The position numbers and the translations under genes are program-made. A DNA stretch of 64,000 bases from Physella acuta. Its lineage: Eukaryota > Mollusca > Gastropoda > Physidae. The stretch covers positions 682,001 through 746,000 of the forward strand of contig NW_026731784.1 of NCBI RefSeq assembly GCF_028476545.1, in the 5' to 3' direction. The notes below the pieces were generated by a model. The model was given only the letters and a program-made list of their open reading frames with translations. It did no database searches and was not told the DNA's origin. Positions 63,507-64,000 of this stretch are shown here, piece by piece; the first letter of the stretch is position 1, and each line of letters starts with the position of its first letter.

Positions 63507-63600
63507 GCAGGGGTCGGCAACCCACTGCTCGCGAGTAGCATGTGGCTCTTTTGATGTCAAGATGCGGCTCTCCAGTCCGATGAGCAAATAATGATCAAAT
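63507..63600. mobile_element. Left half of a CAGGGGTCGGCAACC hAT MITE
   Basis: CAGGGGTCGGCAACCC to AGATGCGGCTCTCCAG. The right half is replaced by the SINE region. Confidence 0.75.
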
Positions 63601-63639
63601 TATTTTATTTTTAAAATTAAAAAAAGGGATGTAGGACGA

Positions 63640-63850
63640 TATGTCTAAAATGAGTAAGTAAAGCTTATGGTTGTTTGTTAAACCGAAAAGGCTCGAGTTC
63701 GAGCCCCAAGACAGATGATGCTCGATTGCTATGGAAAGCAACTCTTCTAGGAGAGACAACTCCAAAATCAAACAACTAATGCCTTGTAGTTTGTTCTTGG
63801 ATGGACAAAGGCTATGGAAGCAAATCCAAAAAGAAAAGCAGGCTGAAATT
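63640..63850 (+). mobile_element. tRNA-derived SINE, copy 2
   Basis: B box GAGTTCGAGCCCC, then GAGAGACAACTCCAAAAT and GACAAAGGCTATGGAAGCAA, as in 27128-27331 (opposite strand). The A-box part is more degraded. Confidence 0.7.
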
Positions 63851-63864
63851 GTAGTCAACGCCCT

Positions 63865-64000
63865 AACAAGTTGAACCCCCCTAAAATGACGTCACATATC
63901 AGCCTAAAACCCCAACCCCTTAACATTGCTGTTGAATGTTCCTTAAAACAGCGACCTTTTTCCCATATCTCTTTACAATTTATTAAAACATTTTTTTAAA
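63865..64000. mobile_element. W MITE interior, cut by the window end
   Basis: AAAATGACGTCACATATCAGCC and the following C-rich stretch match 40095-40200. Confidence 0.6.

Overview
The window is visibly AT-rich animal DNA. It has spliceosomal introns, retrocopies, SINEs and very many DNA transposons and minisatellites, and I find no intact protein-coding gene in it. The recognisable gene relics (USP30-like, KRR1, ATP synthase subunit d) are metazoan. The repeat style (hAT MITEs, long AT-rich interspersed repeats, frequent TAGGCCTA octamers) makes a mollusc, probably a gastropod, my best guess. The species is not determined.

Host-gene material. (1) 11343-15983, minus strand: the 3' part of a USP30-like deubiquitinase gene. 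It keeps one intron with good splice sites and a genuine C-terminus, but 46 tandem 75-bp (25-codon) units have expanded inside its last exon, and several lesions make it a pseudogene. (2) 25311-25812, minus: an intronless, damaged copy of mitochondrial ATP synthase subunit d. (3) 44732-46120, minus: a 5'-truncated KRR1 retrocopy with a poly(A) tail and a probable 8-bp target duplication. Three short coding-like patches (1895-2036, 38380-38640, 60975-61225) were not identified.

Mobile elements. hAT-type nonautonomous elements, many with 8-bp target duplications that I could read, occur at 681-1879 (with another nested at 1136-1808), 2197-2454, 2720-2928, 5845-6129, 8480-8687, 19359-19901, 40931-41731 and 62673-63454. 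A nonautonomous Helitron lies at 34569-35630. A TA-target MITE family ('W', GGGG...CCCC ends) lies in three places, with an empty site elsewhere in the window. tRNA-derived SINEs lie near 27.0-27.3 kb and 63.6-63.85 kb. A fragment of a TTF-type hAT transposase lies at 31.64-31.86 kb, and a probable LTR fossil at 6.3-6.6 kb.

Most of the rest is long, noncoding, interspersed repeats. Each is present in several diverged copies in both orientations, and I call them U, V, X, Y and Z. Copies of Z form a roughly 4.5-kb imperfect palindrome (about 39.2-43.7 kb). X copies carry minisatellites with different units at related positions. About sixteen minisatellites (units 15-75 bp) are present.

Two observations stand out. 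The first is the exon-born minisatellite in the USP30 relic, whose every unit carries the segment aligned with the third catalytic residue. The second is that TAGGCCTA octamers are exact 6-bp gains at a TA in all four places where paralogous repeats in this window allow comparison. This is what a transposon excision footprint would look like, and the TA-target W MITE has matching ends.
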